A stretch of 64,000 nucleotides of DNA from Owenia fusiformis. Its lineage: Eukaryota > Annelida > Polychaeta > Sabellida > Oweniidae. Positions 1 through 13,800 of this stretch are shown piece after piece; within the stretch, counting starts at the first letter, position 1, and each line of letters starts with the position of its first letter. A program made the translations under genes and the position numbers. Under the pieces are notes generated by a model that did not search any database, was not told the DNA's origin, and was given only the letters and a program-made list of their open reading frames with translations. The stretch covers positions 41,199,366 through 41,263,365 of the forward strand of contig CAIIXF020000001.1 of assembly GCA_903813345.2 (NCBI GenBank). The letters run 5' to 3'.

Positions 1-3000
1 ACTTACTCGCATCTGCGTTATTGTCAATTGCATCGGTTGAACGCAATAGTAAAACGTTATTAATTATTGTAATGATTACTGAATCAACAGTACTGTGTAT
101 CAAATATATTAACTTAGCAGAAGTATCAGTCACCAATCTCGCGTAATAAACTTACTCAATTAATCCAGGATTCATATATTAGTACTCGACGCACTAACTA
201 TAATGGTAATACAGCGTAGTTTTACATTTAGAGTCGATTCTCGCAACCAATCAAATCAAGGCTTTCTGTATCACGTTTTCACCTGCGGTATATGTCATAT
301 TCACCTGCGGCATATTCCGCAAGTGAGTATGACATATTCCGCAGGTGAGTATCGGGTATTCACTGAAATCAATGTATCGCATATTCACTGCGGAATATCG
401 CATACTCACCTGCGGAATATGCCATATACCGCAGGTGAGTATGGCATATTCACCCGTATCACAAATACCGCGCAACCATGAATGTATGCCATATACCGCG
501 TAACAACGGGATCCTCCGTTAAAAGTTTAGAAGTACAATCTCAAATGGATACTCTTAATTTGATCAGTTAGGTGTCGTATAAAAATGCCATGCAACATGT
601 AAGTCCTAAATTACATTCGTAGTTTATCCACTTCAGCAACATGCAAATGACGAAATCTCACATCACATGAAACAGTTCCGCTCTGAGATTCGTTCGTTTT
701 CTTTTGTCCAGTAGCCTATATATTGAGCCTATTTGTATTGCAAAACCTTATGGCAGCGTTTTTAAAAGTAAATATGTCACCTTATATTGGATTCCGACGG
801 GATACGAATGTAATGAAGTGTAGTTATATATGAAATAATATATTTGGATTGGTGAGTTGAATATGTGTGAATATAAAGTATAGGGTAGGGACTCGATAGC
901 AACCTGATAGCAACCCATGAGAGATATAAATACGCAGATTATCAGTTAATGTGATTATACATTTACATTGATAATTATATATTAACAAAAATACGATTAG
1001 ATATTAGAGTAATAACCCTTATTTCATAAGGATCACGATGTATTTCACCATGAATATTCGTCATGATGTCATACAGGATGACCAATTGCTCGAATTTAAA
1101 CTTAACTGACTCGCTTCTTAAAAAAATTGTGTGAATTCACCATCAGAAAGGTTTGACATCTCCAATTAGGCTACCATTAACATGAAATGTCACAATAATT
1201 ATTCCTCAAAAACTTTTACTCTTGTACCTGGTATGAACTTGGCGTAAATCTGAATATAATAACACTTGAATTATAAAATAAAATTGTGAATGGAGTAGCT
1301 CTAGCCTTGTTAGCTATTTCTTCTTATTGATTGAGAATTAACAGTTTTTTTTGATTTAACGGTTATTTTTGTTTTGGCTTTAATTACAAGATAGGGGCCT
1401 TGATGTCAAAATCTGGCGTGATCTCTTTCCCAAGTATTTTTCCGCAATCTGGGTACTTATGTTTGAATTTTCACCTTTGTGATATACCATCATGACCATG
1501 GATCATTTTGTGCCATAAAAGATAAAAAAAATAAAATTGAGAAAAGTTGCTGTTTGTTCTTTAAGTGGGTAAGTTTACATATACTTCTTATTCTTAACGT
1601 TGACTTTTTTGTACGTCAATACACCCAAACCTCGTGGGCTTTTATTTTCAAAAGGGTTAATGTTAGAATGGTTACTTCTAATCAGTGCTAGATACCATGG
1701 ACAGTTTTTAAAAATTTTAACACTAAAATTAGGATTAGTTTGGGGTTTTAAAGCTAAAGAGTCAGGTTTGAACCGCTGACTATGTTGGACAAATTGTGTA
1801 ACAGAAAAATTATGACCCCTTTAGGTACTTTGTAGGTGAAATTGCACCGAACTGGGAAATACAATTAGCTGAATTCAAAGACAATTCCAATTGCCTATAA
1901 AGGGACCCAAACCTATACTGTTCTTTGTCTAGAAAAAGAACATTTTGCTCAACCGTGGACTCGACTGGGAGAAGTAAGGATTATGTACACGTACTCTGCC
2001 TGTTATTTGTTCTTTTTGCATCCATTCATTTGAATTTCCAAACAAAGAATGGGTGTTGTAAAAGTAATTTCAACTACACTGTCATTTACATGTTTTGTTC
2101 CAATCATTCGTTCAAAAAAGAGATAATTAGCTGTTAATCGCAGAGATGCTACAAAAGTGGTTCTCAGCAGTGTACCTGTATTAATACCATAATAACGTGG
2201 GATCTTTTATTCAGTTGAAATGACACAATTAAGTGACGCACCAGTGAAACAATATATAAGGTAGGAGATCCCGTGTCTCTTTCATTTAAAGCTACAGAAA
2301 CGCACTTTAGGTAAGATAACGTAACAACTACATTTGAATTATAAGATAGTAAAGCCATTCAAATGTTCAGCAAATGAACAAGACTAATTAAAACAAGAAC
2401 AAATTAACGAAAAGAGACTAGTGCGATTTCATTTGATGAAGGAAGCTTCCGGGAGGGAACTGAATAGTAAGATACTTTAGTAAAGAAAGTTCCAGAACGG
2501 TTGGATTTCTGTGATCTGAGGGCCCGTCTACCAAAGGTACGTCTTTTTAACAGTTTTGGTTCTTAACGAAATTATCGCGGGCCGTGTAGTAATCATACAG
2601 TTATAACCGAATTTAGTTTTAAATCATTTTTATTTGTTCATATTCTCAGAACTGCATCTATATTAATTCATTTCAATTTTCACGATTTGCGAATTAGCGA
2701 AAAACGTTAAAATTGAAAATACAAGGTTCATCCCGGCGTTCTTCATTTTGACGATCTTGTAATATTATGTTCATAGCATATAATAAAAAATCACATTATC
2801 AAAACTTCTCAAATATATCAATCGGTTTTCATTTTCTTCATATCAGGTTGTCGAGTTTATGTTTTATTATTTTACACCATTTCAAATGAAATTAGGTTAT
2901 TTATTTACGAATACAATAGTAACTCTCTTATATAAGAGGTAAATAAAGAATACAATACAATACAAATTGAATATAAAGCAAAGGCTTTTTGGGAACAGTG

Positions 3001-5427
3001 ATTCAGGGATAAATGAAAAAATCTTTTTACATTTACACAAACCCATATGTTTAATTTTGCAATTTTCCAAAATTAAAAATGCATGTTCAGTTTTCTTTAT
3101 CGGAGAAAATACTAGTTTCTCATCAACTCTTTTTTTACAAGAAGAATATTCATTAAACCCACAGAGTGGGTTTGGGTTCAGTTTACATTGAGTGATTATT
3201 TTACACTATAAGGCGGTTCAGTTTACATTGAGTGATTATATTACACTACACTATAAGGCTGTTAATTGCCATAATATGATACAACAGTAATATTTCTTTG
3301 AAAATTCATATTTGTTAATCTGCGCATATGTATATATTTCCAAAAATACACGTGTACAAATATCCAGTCATTTGAATTTACAGAACGATTACGCACTATC
3401 ATAATGAATTTTTCCTGGTAGAATATCACGATTTAGTAGCCTAAAATCAACACAAATGACTAAAGATTTCAAAATCATGTGATCTATCATATCATATTGA
3501 CATCCCTGTAAATAGCTTATTATATATTAAATAAAATAAAATCTAAAACGTGCATTGCATTTTGAAATTAAAGAGGGTCCGGTTTCTTTACCTTTTAATT
3601 TCATAAAACAAGTGAGAACTAAAATGTTTTACCGTCTACCAAGACTACTTCGAATTTAAAGTTACAAGTCATTATAGCAATTTGATTAATTCCCTTCCAC
3701 ATCAAAAAATTATCAGGAAGTAGTCTCAGTACTATTTAAATAATTCTGTGAAACTCATGCAGACACAGCTTCTACATTTCACTGTCACGCTTACTTGTAG
3801 GACGTCGATCGTCAATCTGGGTGGGTGTTTCCATAGTTCGATTCACACAAACAAACGTAAAACGCATTTATAAGGTGTTGCAGAAATGTATATAAATATT
3901 CAGACGTTTTTTCAACTAAAATTAGAAATGAAGTCAAAAGGTAGTAATATACCCCCTTTAACCTAATTTTACCTCGGCTATTCATATTCGCCTTGTCAAT
4001 TTTTATATCATGGCTACGCCACTGGGACCCGTTTTTTGGTACAATCTTTACTTACGATTCTTACAAATCCGTTTTGTACTTTATAAAGCACAACGTATAC
4101 GAATACGAATCCCTCTTCTTCATCTATAAATTCCCGATGTATATATAATCTAACCGGCGGGTATTAATCTATTCAATAATTTTCAAAATTATCTACTTAG
4201 AATGGCACCTTTTGGAGAAAAAATGTACATAAATAATCATTTCACCATTGACTTAGAAGTCTAATAGTTATAAGCTTAAACTTGCCAGTGCCTAGTTTGT
4301 GATCTGACAAGTCTTGATTCATGAATAAAATCTCCAAAGAAAACACATTTTTGAGTATAGGCTAAAGATGGGTAGTAGATAATTCGATCATCGTATCTTT
4401 AACATTTGTTATCTATTCGACTTTGCTGATTTTTGGAAGTCCCAACCCTCTGTTTTCTTCGATGTCAAACTTGCAACGGTTTCAATTGTTATGTCACGTT
4501 ATTTACGACATCTTCTATTAATTACAATATTGGACACATTAACAATAAGCCGTGAGCCTAATGCGTATGTGTGCCTCAATGGAAATATTTTCAAAAGTTG
4601 TTCATCATGAACTAGATAATTATTTCAGCTTCGCCCTAAAGCTAAAACTAAAGATATGCTGCAAATAAAAGGCTGAGCGTCATTGATTTTAAATATTTAT
4701 CTTATCTCATTTGATCCCGGCATTTTCCCAGGCTGTCCAAGGACCAAGTCTGCTCACTCGATTAAAAAGCAGAATCAAATATTCATGATCACGCTACTTT
4801 CAGAGCCTGGACTATCTCTTGGAATACACGAGATGAAGAGGGACCCTAATGAATCAAAATGTAGCAAAATGGCTTAAAACGTACTCCAGGATCGTTTTGA
4901 TTTTTTGCTTAGAGAGAATATAATTCCGAGAATGAGCTCATATAAATAGAATGACGACGATATATAATCAACCAATCATGACAGGGAAGCGATAACTTGT
5001 AGCGAAGATCATGTGTATTTTGATTTGTTCAAGGATCGAATTCTTTGTTAGAATTGGGGATATATTTGGTGATTAGAGCAGATAATCCCACCACAATTAA
5101 TTGCTGATTGCATTTGCTTTTCTATCATACTTTATACCGGTTCATGTATTGGTTTATCTTTTTCATCAAATTTTATGGGCTGAACGACAGTTAAAAGTCA
5201 GGGTTTATTACCTTACATCGCATTTTAAGGACTTTTTGGAACAATTATCTCTAGAAATGTCCTCGGTGTAATCACTGGTCGCTAAGACGATGTGAATCAA
5301 AAAGGATAACATCACAGATAATTACTATTTAAGATGTTTGACGTTGTTTTGTTACAATTATTTAAGGTTTCATAATCAGAAATTTATTTGTCATATTTCT
5401 TATATTTGCTTTATATCTTCACTCCAG
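1..5427. other. Upstream intergenic region, no gene recognised
   Basis: AT-rich. Apart from the inverted-repeat cluster at 270-500, a tandem duplication of GGTTCAGTTTACATTGAGTG near 3180-3240, and a GAATACAATACAATACAA tail near 2950 (possibly the end of an old retroposon), I see no conserved coding signal. The NPF promoter and an upstream 5'UTR exon should lie here but could not be located. Confidence 0.6.
270..500. repeat. Cluster of short inverted repeats (CATATTCACCTGCGG)
   Basis: The word ATTCACCTGCGG and its complement CCGCAGGTGAGTAT alternate about ten times, spaced by CATAT/ATATG. ORFs exist on both strands here only because of this structure. Confidence 0.8.
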
Positions 5428-8400
5428 CACCAACTGACAATGCTGAAGCTATTCGTGACTTTTACTTCCCTACTGCTGGTGATTTGCTTGATGCTGCAGC
5501 CAACACGAGCGATGCCAGGGCCACCACGACGACCAGCAGTTTTCGAAAGTCCAGTAGAACTAAAGAATTACCTAAAAGCACTAAATGAATATTTTGCAAT
5601 AGTAGGAAGACCAAGGTAAGATTTATGGAAGAGAGGAAATTATACAACACTGGTCAGTGTCAAGAGAAGATAAAGTTCATACCTTCTCTTTGAAAGTGTT
5701 CATATCGGAAATTCGGCTTATGACACAAATTTTGTTTGATATGAAAACTTACAACATGATAAATTGTTCCTATAATTACGTGTGGACGCAACGATCCAAC
5801 AATATTTTTACCGTTTGGGGCACGGTAATGTGATTTCTTCGTTCGCCAATGACATGGTAATTGAATTGCAGTGATACGGTAACGTTAGTTCATAATGGAG
5901 TGCAAGATGAGAAATGTCCTTATTCAGATAGCAGGCTAGTATACGTTATCATATCACACAATTCACCTCACCGTTAACCAAAGCAATGGCGTCCACATAT
6001 GATACAGGAACTATTTGCGGACTTTCTATGTGATCCAAGCTTGATATGGTCGAAATTTACGCCATTTTGAAGAAGATGTAACGACCGTTACCTTCTCCTG
6101 ATAGCAACTAGCGTATTTGCGTCCATAAACTATACTGAGGTATGCGTGTCATTTTAATTAACGTGTGTTTTGATGGTCATGGAAATGTACTCAAATTTTT
6201 GTTCTAGTGGTAATGATGACACGTTGTGCAGTGGATTTACTTTCTCTGTTATATTCAACCTTTGATTTAATGATCATTACTACAGGAACATGAGAAGCCG
6301 AGACAATACCTATTTTCCTCAGTATTATCTACATATATCACATAAATCCCTGATATATTGCATAGAACAATAATAGAATATAGACAGGCTATTCAGTCAT
6401 TGTGAGGCGGTTCATCAGTTCAAGAGATGCTGATATCTGATCCGTCAACGCGTTTCCAACATTCAAAACAACGCCAAATATAAATGCATCAGTTTAAAAT
6501 AAAGGTTTAACAGGGGATTGTGTGGAAAATGATGTTGTTTTCGTTATGGTTTCCCCTTCCCCTCATGTAACGATATTTTTAAAAAGTTGATTTGACATTC
6601 ACTTTGATAAGTACAATTAGTACCACTATTGGGGTACAAAATCCTCGTTTACGTACCCCCTCCCGGCCTCACAATAACGCAATTGAGTTCGTTCTTGCGC
6701 AACTTAATAATTGGATGTAGCATCCCTGGGGAAGAATATAAGAGCAAAATTTACAACTAATCTTACAAATCTCCCGTTCTAAACAGCTCTGAAACTGATC
6801 GGGTATTTTCTACGGTGACCGTGCGGTCTGTCATTTCTGCGAATCTGTGGTCAGTAACATTTCTACGCTCTCCGTAGAATTTCTGCGGTCGGATACTTTT
6901 GCAGTCACATTTCTTGCGGCAGCCGCACGGCGAATTAGAAAGTGCTGAATGTGCTGAATGTTACATTGACCATTAGTAACTTAATCTTTTGTAGTATAGG
7001 TTGCTATGGTAATACATCAAACAGCATACCTATTATGCTGTGTTCTCAGCAAAGGTATGACAGCAAACCTGACCTAAAACTGTTTCCAAATGTATATAAC
7101 GCATCAAAACACTACGGCAGACGCAAGTCAACGTGCGGCCACCGTGGGACTGTTCTGTGGTTTGGCTATCATATGTGTGGCCTCTTATATTTTGATGCTT
7201 CTCTGCCATGTTATTTTCGGAAAAAATAACATGGCTTAAACTTCCTAAATTACAAAAGGCCACAAATTTGCTGCACATTATACATAACTATCTGAAATAT
7301 ACAAAAGTTGGGACTTGTACATATGTTTCCATTTTTTATATACTGTTGCAATATAGTCATTTGATTGCTTATTTTTTAAATTCAAAGTAGTTCCAAACAT
7401 TTAAAATGTTACTGTATGAGAGAGAAAAACAATAACATTGCGTATATGACTCAAATTATATTATATAATTTGTGTATGCATGGGCCGGGGCTATTTCTTG
7501 ATCTGTTTTAAAGAATTCATTTTCACATTTGCATCAACTATTACAGCCATTTTCTAATGAGGAGCCTAATTAGATTTAAATGGTATATATAATATACATG
7601 TTCAAATTGTATCTTAATTATTCATCGTATTTGTTTATAAAGTAAATATATATATTTTCTATTTCTGATGATAAACCTTTCCAAAACAGTATGTTCTTGA
7701 CATTTCAGATTTGGAAGAAGCGTAGAAAAACGATCGTTCGACACATTTGTGCGAAGCAACCCATCACTCTCTCATCTACTCGACACTGATGGTGCGTATT
7801 TGCGTATTTGCGTATTACCTTGTTATCTTGCATCAAACCTCTACTCTTCTAATTGTCCTTTTCCTTGTCTATGTACATAGAAATAGTTATTTTAATGTGA
7901 ATGGGATACACAAGAGATGTTTGATGCAACAGTAATATTCCTTTATACAGCTGCCTTAACCAACGATGTCAAATGTATCACTTTTCGTTGATATATCAGT
8001 TTAAAGTGAGGGAGTGCAATGTATAGAGGTTATTTAATGGGAGGGATGGAATATGAATTTTATTTCAAGGGAAAATATGATATTGGCCAAGGGGAATACC
8101 ATTATGATCGAGGGCGATAGCCCGATTGTCAATATGATATTTTCCGAGGAGAATGTCATATTTTCTCAAGGAAAAATCCCCACCATCAATAACCCATTTA
8201 TTTCATAATATTTATTCTGAAATTTATTCATTTCAAAGTTTGAATATGATTGAATAGTTCGGATACGGGATTTTAACTCATACGGGATCCAATACGGAAT
8301 CGTATACGAAATTTTGGCTGATAAGGGATCTGTCCAGGGAAAACATGATATTATGGAATAAATATTATCACATATATGAGAAGGGGACATCTTAAGCTAC

Positions 8401-8612
8401 AAGTGTTCAGTTGTTCCAATTATGTAAACCATGACAATGGAAAATTGTTATATCTATATTTTTAAATTGGTTGATTTTACTGTCATTTGATTATCTCTAA
8501 ATTAGACCTACTCCATGAACACAGTTAGCTTTGATTTCTGTTTTCTTTCTGTAGAGTAGACGATCGTTTGATGACAAGTTACATGGCCATGCTCATGGAT
8601 CAGCTTCCTTAG
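5428..8612 (+). CDS. NPF: Neuropeptide F (NPF/NPY family) precursor
   Basis: Coding exons are 5440-5615, 7709-7791 and 8557-8612, giving 104 aa; the phases match (2, then 1). The first exon probably starts at 5428 after a pyrimidine-rich 3' splice site, so an upstream 5'UTR exon is expected. Residues 1-24 form a signal peptide (hydrophobic core TSLLLVICLML, likely cut after PTRA). Residues 25-60 are a 36-residue peptide rich in Pro at its start and ending YFAIVGRPRF. Gly61 is the amide donor and Arg62 the cleavage site, then a C-terminal peptide follows another basic site (EKR, 65-67). The first intron splits the codon of Arg59 in RPRF, the position conserved in NPY and NPF genes. NPF is a secreted, amidated neurohormone acting on NPY-type GPCRs, generally linked to feeding. 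In the last exon the AG at 8553 would give an immediate stop; the AG at 8555-8556 keeps the frame. Possible poly(A) signals are at 9472 and 9494. Family assignment is very secure; the last exon is less so. Confidence 0.9.
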
Positions 8613-10831
8613 CAGTATATGAAAATCTCCAAAGACAATTTACAAGTTCCACTGTGTGGATCCATGCGACAAGAGACTCTCGTATGAGATACCGTTGAAT
8701 TGAATCCTTCAGATAGTACGCCATGATTTATGGTGCCATAATAGGGAACGTATTTTCCGTTTCACACATTTGTGACTGATGCAACAGACTCGACAAAATC
8801 TAACATTTTCCACCACTTGCGATATGAGACTTGTTATTAGTTGAACTGTTGCTTGTTGGACAACACATAGCCATACCAATACAAATAGTCCCCACCGTGA
8901 AAATGATAATTCACCCGATGTACACACATACAACGCATGTGAAAGCCAAGTTTTTGGAATATCGGGTTATTCCTTTTCTTGCCAGGGTCGGGTATTCCTC
9001 GGATATTCCAGCTTAACTAATTATGTAACATTTTCTATCAAAATATTGTAGTTTCTGTAGTTGTATGAAAGCGATCAATTTTAAAATCTAGAAACAATAG
9101 AAATTGGTGTACAGATTCCATATGTGTGGTCAGATTTCAATTAGGAACTCTGCTAATAGCATTATATTATCAACACGGTGCAATCGTGTTTCATGTAATA
9201 TAAAACATATTATTGAATTGGAAATGTGTAGAAGAAATACTCTGGCAAGAAATGGCAAGGTGAATTTATCTGGTCACTTTCACATATGTGTTTTAATCAG
9301 TAAGGTTTTATGAACACAATATTAGTGATCTAATTCATCACAACCAATATTGCATATTCTAAAGACTTCTTGACGTATGACAACAATTATCTATTGCTTA
9401 CGTTTATCGCATGCATAATTATTTTGTAATTTTGAATCTGTTATTATGTACGTTTCTCTGTTTAACAAAAAAATAAAGGGGAGTATAGCGATGAATAAAA
9501 TATTGTGTTTAGCATTTCTTACATTGAAGGTGGAGTTCTACAAGGCTGTATTTTAGGACTGCTGTTGTTTATACTCTATTGATTATATTTTTCATTACAT
9601 TATCAACCCATAGCATGGACAAGGGCTTATTTAATACCCGGGGCTTAATTGTGTACCAAACGAAACGAGAAACGAGACGACATCCGGGGCTTTGTTTGGT
9701 CTTCATTAGACAATAGTGTATAGAGGGGTATGTTTTCTCAGACCTAGGTACCTTTTTCTGTACCCTTTTGCGGTTATTTTACTCTATGGCATCGCAATCC
9801 GTTCACATCATTAGCTACATAAGTGATTAACTTAGATATATGATATGTAAATATGGGTTAATACGAACAGAATAAACAGGGAAATGTACTTGAAGTGGCG
9901 ATTTTGTTTTCTGTCAGTCCAGTCTTACTCCCCTTACCCAACTCTATAGCGCAGTATAAGCCCTTAAAGGTGACCTGATTGTGCAAATGAGAAGACCCCG
10001 TTGGTTTCTCGTCAGCGCAATCAAAACGGACGCGGACAATCTTCGTTTTAACTGTTGTTTCCGAACGGTTCGTGACCGTAATTCACTAAACTATAGAAAA
10101 TATGTTACCTTATGAGGATATATTGTTTTTACTTACCAATCATCAACATGTGCTGACATATTCAGCTCTGGACTTTATGTCCAAAGGAGGGTAAGACACA
10201 TCATCAGAAAAAAGTTATCACACCCCTATCATGTCAAGTCGGTTTTACATAAAAAGCCCTCAATAGGCCGATCAATGATCATTAATTTGACATGTCTTCA
10301 CTAGGCCTATACAGAATGATATATATTATACTTCTATTCAAAAACATATTAGTTCTGTTAAAACCAAATGAATATAGTCTTGCAATCTAAATAGACCTGT
10401 CATATTTTGAGCAGTTTAAGATTGCAAGAAAATGAAGGCTGGGATAACATTTATGTATATTTGGCATAATATTTCAAGTTCTCGGATATAATGGAGGAAA
10501 CAAGATTGGCGTTAACGTTTACTTGGTGTGGAAGACAAATATCTACGATTACATAGCCACAATAATAATCGAATGGTGAAATAACAATGGCGAGAGGTGT
10601 CTGACCGGTTTTATATTGTACTACACGATAGTAACAAACAGTTATATTATAATATATGAACTAATGAATGAAATCTAATATAAGTTCAAAGTGCAAAATC
10701 AAGGCTAGCCTACTCTACCGCAGTGTAAAGTCTAAACTCTAAATATAATCATAATTTACGTATTGATACCATTATACATATTACTTTCACCAAAGGATAA
10801 CAATTTTGAAAGTGTCACAAAGCAATAGAAA
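8613..10831. other. NPF 3' flank and SDR upstream region
   Basis: Contains the probable NPF 3'UTR with AATAAA at 9472 and 9494, then AT-rich sequence. No coding signal or clear core promoter was recognised before the SDR start at 10832. Confidence 0.5.
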
Positions 10832-13800
10832 ATGGAAGTGTCAGAGATACTACTGACAATCTTGGAAAGTGTTGTTTTCATAGTTAAGTCTCTCTACTTT
10901 GTATTGGAAGCAATTGTACTGAAGTTTGTGCCAGTTTCCTACAGGGCTAAGGATGTATCTGGAGAGACTGTATTGGTAACAGGAGCAGGTAATTATCAAA
11001 ATCGGAAAAAGCTAGCACTAGACGAGTAGTTCTACCATACGTGTTGTCTTCAGAATAAGATTACGCAATCTTACATCATGAAGTATATTTGAGGAAAGTT
11101 TGAACATCCTAGCTATTTACTAATAAAGATATTACAAGTGGGGGGGGGTTGACCCCCTTGTGTATTCGTGTGACTTTTTGGACCTTACGGCTTCTAGGGT
11201 TAAAGGCCAGGTGAGAATTGTTTCTTATGCTCTACAAGCTTAGACCCGTCATTTAGTGGAGCTTCTCTTTTTTTCATATGTATGCATTATTAGATGCCTG
11301 GATGTTTGCCACCGATGCCTGACATACTTCTGTTTTTCTTTCCTTTTTTGAGATAACATTGATCAATAACGAATTGATATTTATGAAAATATGGCCCGAC
11401 ACAATACAAGTTTTGACTGCTTTTGAGAAAAATACATTTAACATTATCTAAAAGTTGCTATATTCTAAAAATTGAAAAATTGACTAAAAAAACTTGAAAG
11501 GCATTGATACAGGCATTTAAAATTGTCAAGACGAATGATATTGGGTTGTGAACTAAGTTAACTAACGAATTTGTTTCCTATTTTACACACACAAATTATC
11601 TGGAGAGGCTACGCTTGAATTGAATTATGATTCTTAGAAATGAACTCCGAAAGCTGGCTTTGATAATGCCCATCGGAATCCAAAAGCCAAATATAAGATC
11701 GATGGAGAATTTCCCGGGGATATTTTATACTAAGTTCATCTTGTGTTTCAGAAATGCACACGTTTGTCATCAAAGCACATTGCTGATCGAAACGCTATTG
11801 CCTAGCCATGTCATTTTATTTTTTAACCGTTAGGCAGCGGGCTGGGCAGGTTGATGTCCATACGATTTGCCAAGCTGGGATGTAGATTAGTTTTGTGGGA
11901 CATTAACAAGGCAGGCTTGGATGAGACCGCCAATGCAGTGAAGCAACATGGAGCCATCTCGTATACTTATGTTTGTGACCTCAGTAGCCGAGATGATATA
12001 TACACGGCAGCTGACAAGGTTTGCATATTTGCTCGATTCCTGCCAAACAATATGTGTCACCCTGTATCAATGTTAGTTTGTCATTGTATCAGTTATGCCA
12101 ACTTTATGTGTCACCCTGTATGATTTTATGTGACATATGCATCAGTCATGCTAACGATGTATGTCACTGTGTCACCCTGTGTATATGTCACCCCGAACGC
12201 ATCAAATCAAAGTAAATATTATTTGCAAGGTTATACCCTGTTTCAATTCATGGCTAATGTAAGTCTGTTCGGCATCCTGTATGAGACCATAATGTTATTG
12301 TGCCAGATGACAAACATTGTCATCTTCGACTTCCAAGGTGTTTTAATAGGACAAAGTCGTGGCTAAGGTTTTTCGGTCACCCTGTATTAGTGTCTGGTGA
12401 AAGTTGTGTCACTATAAAATCTATCACAATGCCCGATTCGGTTTCTTAGCTTAGTTCACGAGATATTGACATTTTTATTTTAAATATTTTAATATGAATC
12501 TACTCGCATTCTCCATTTGCAGGTCAAGCAGGAAGTGGGGAGTGTGGATATCCTCGTCAATAATGCTGGTATTGTAACTGGCAAAAAGTTCTTGGACTGC
12601 CCAGATAGCCTTATCCAGAAAACAATGGAAGTCAACACATCAGCACATTTTTGGGTGAGAAGGACCATCATTAGCACTGTCCTGTATGAATGGCTTCCCA
12701 AGTTTCTTTTCTGTTTTCCAACATTCGCGATGGGCAAGGGGGTTCGACATTTTTGGTACAAAAATCGATTTAAATTTGGAGTCTATTATTGCTTTTACCT
12801 GTATTCTTCTTTTTATTCTTCTTATCTGAACACGTTTTCTCAGTAACTAGAAGAGTTTGGGTAAATCTGATTATATCATCAGTTAGGGTATGTGACTGAC
12901 CTACTCGGATATTAGGTCTGAGTTTATCTAGGTCAAAGATAAAATCTAGGTCGTTTTTCAAATAAAAAGTCTAAAAGCTGGAGTCTTGAATCATTTCACC
13001 AATCTAGTTTTCATTTTCTTTACAAATCATCAAAGAAATCGTCACTCTTACCTAGGTTTTTGTCTAATCTGAACTATTCACTGAACTCTTGAAAGTTTCT
13101 ATGTATTTTAACCTTTCTTCAGGTTGTATAAACTTTACAATGATACGTTTAATTTCAACATTTCTTTGACGATATCTAACTGGCAGAGACTAGGGGCATT
13201 AAGGTGAAATGGAGGCTGACCAATCGCTCTGGATGAAGCTTGGAGACTTAGTCCACTGTCTAAAAATAATATTCAGATATAACCCATGTCTCTTGCAGAC
13301 CTGCAAAGCATTCCTTCCTGCCATGCTGGACAAGAACCATGGACACATTGTCAATGTAGCAAGTTCAGCTGGGTTAGTAGGGGTAAATGGTAAGTTCACA
13401 ACGTGACATGCGTGAATCGTGAATCTCCAAATGTTTTTGGATACCTAAGTATTCCGACTCTAGTAAAGGTCTTGCTGAAGAATTCAGGCGTAGCCAGGAG
13501 GGGGTGTGATGGTGCGACCGCACCCCGCCCCCCCCCCCATAACCAATGCAAATATGACCATAATGATAGAGGAAGAAAAGAGCCTTCAAATGCTTTTTAT
13601 TTGAAGCTTCTAGCTCAATTTTGAAGGAAGTTATACATTTTTGTAAATTCAAAACAAATCTAACACGTTTTCTAATGATCTAATTATGTATATACAGTAT
13701 ATTCGTATTTTTGGGGTACCCGGTTTTTTCGACCGGGTACTGGGTACCAAATTTGAACCCAGCATGGAGGATTTACTACCCGGTACCCGGTTTTTTCTAC

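Noticed and set aside
203-481. Overlapping ORFs on both strands
   Set aside because: Produced by alternating inverted repeats with no internal stops; not a protein.
5338-5439. Upstream in-frame start for the NPF ORF
   Set aside because: Upstream codons cross a strong 3' splice site (CTTCACTCCAG at 5427) and would bury the signal peptide; ATG at 5440 gives a proper signal sequence.
13403-13624. ORF with poly-Pro after the SDR exon
   Set aside because: Derived from a poly-C repeat fragment of the GTAGCCAGG family in the intron.
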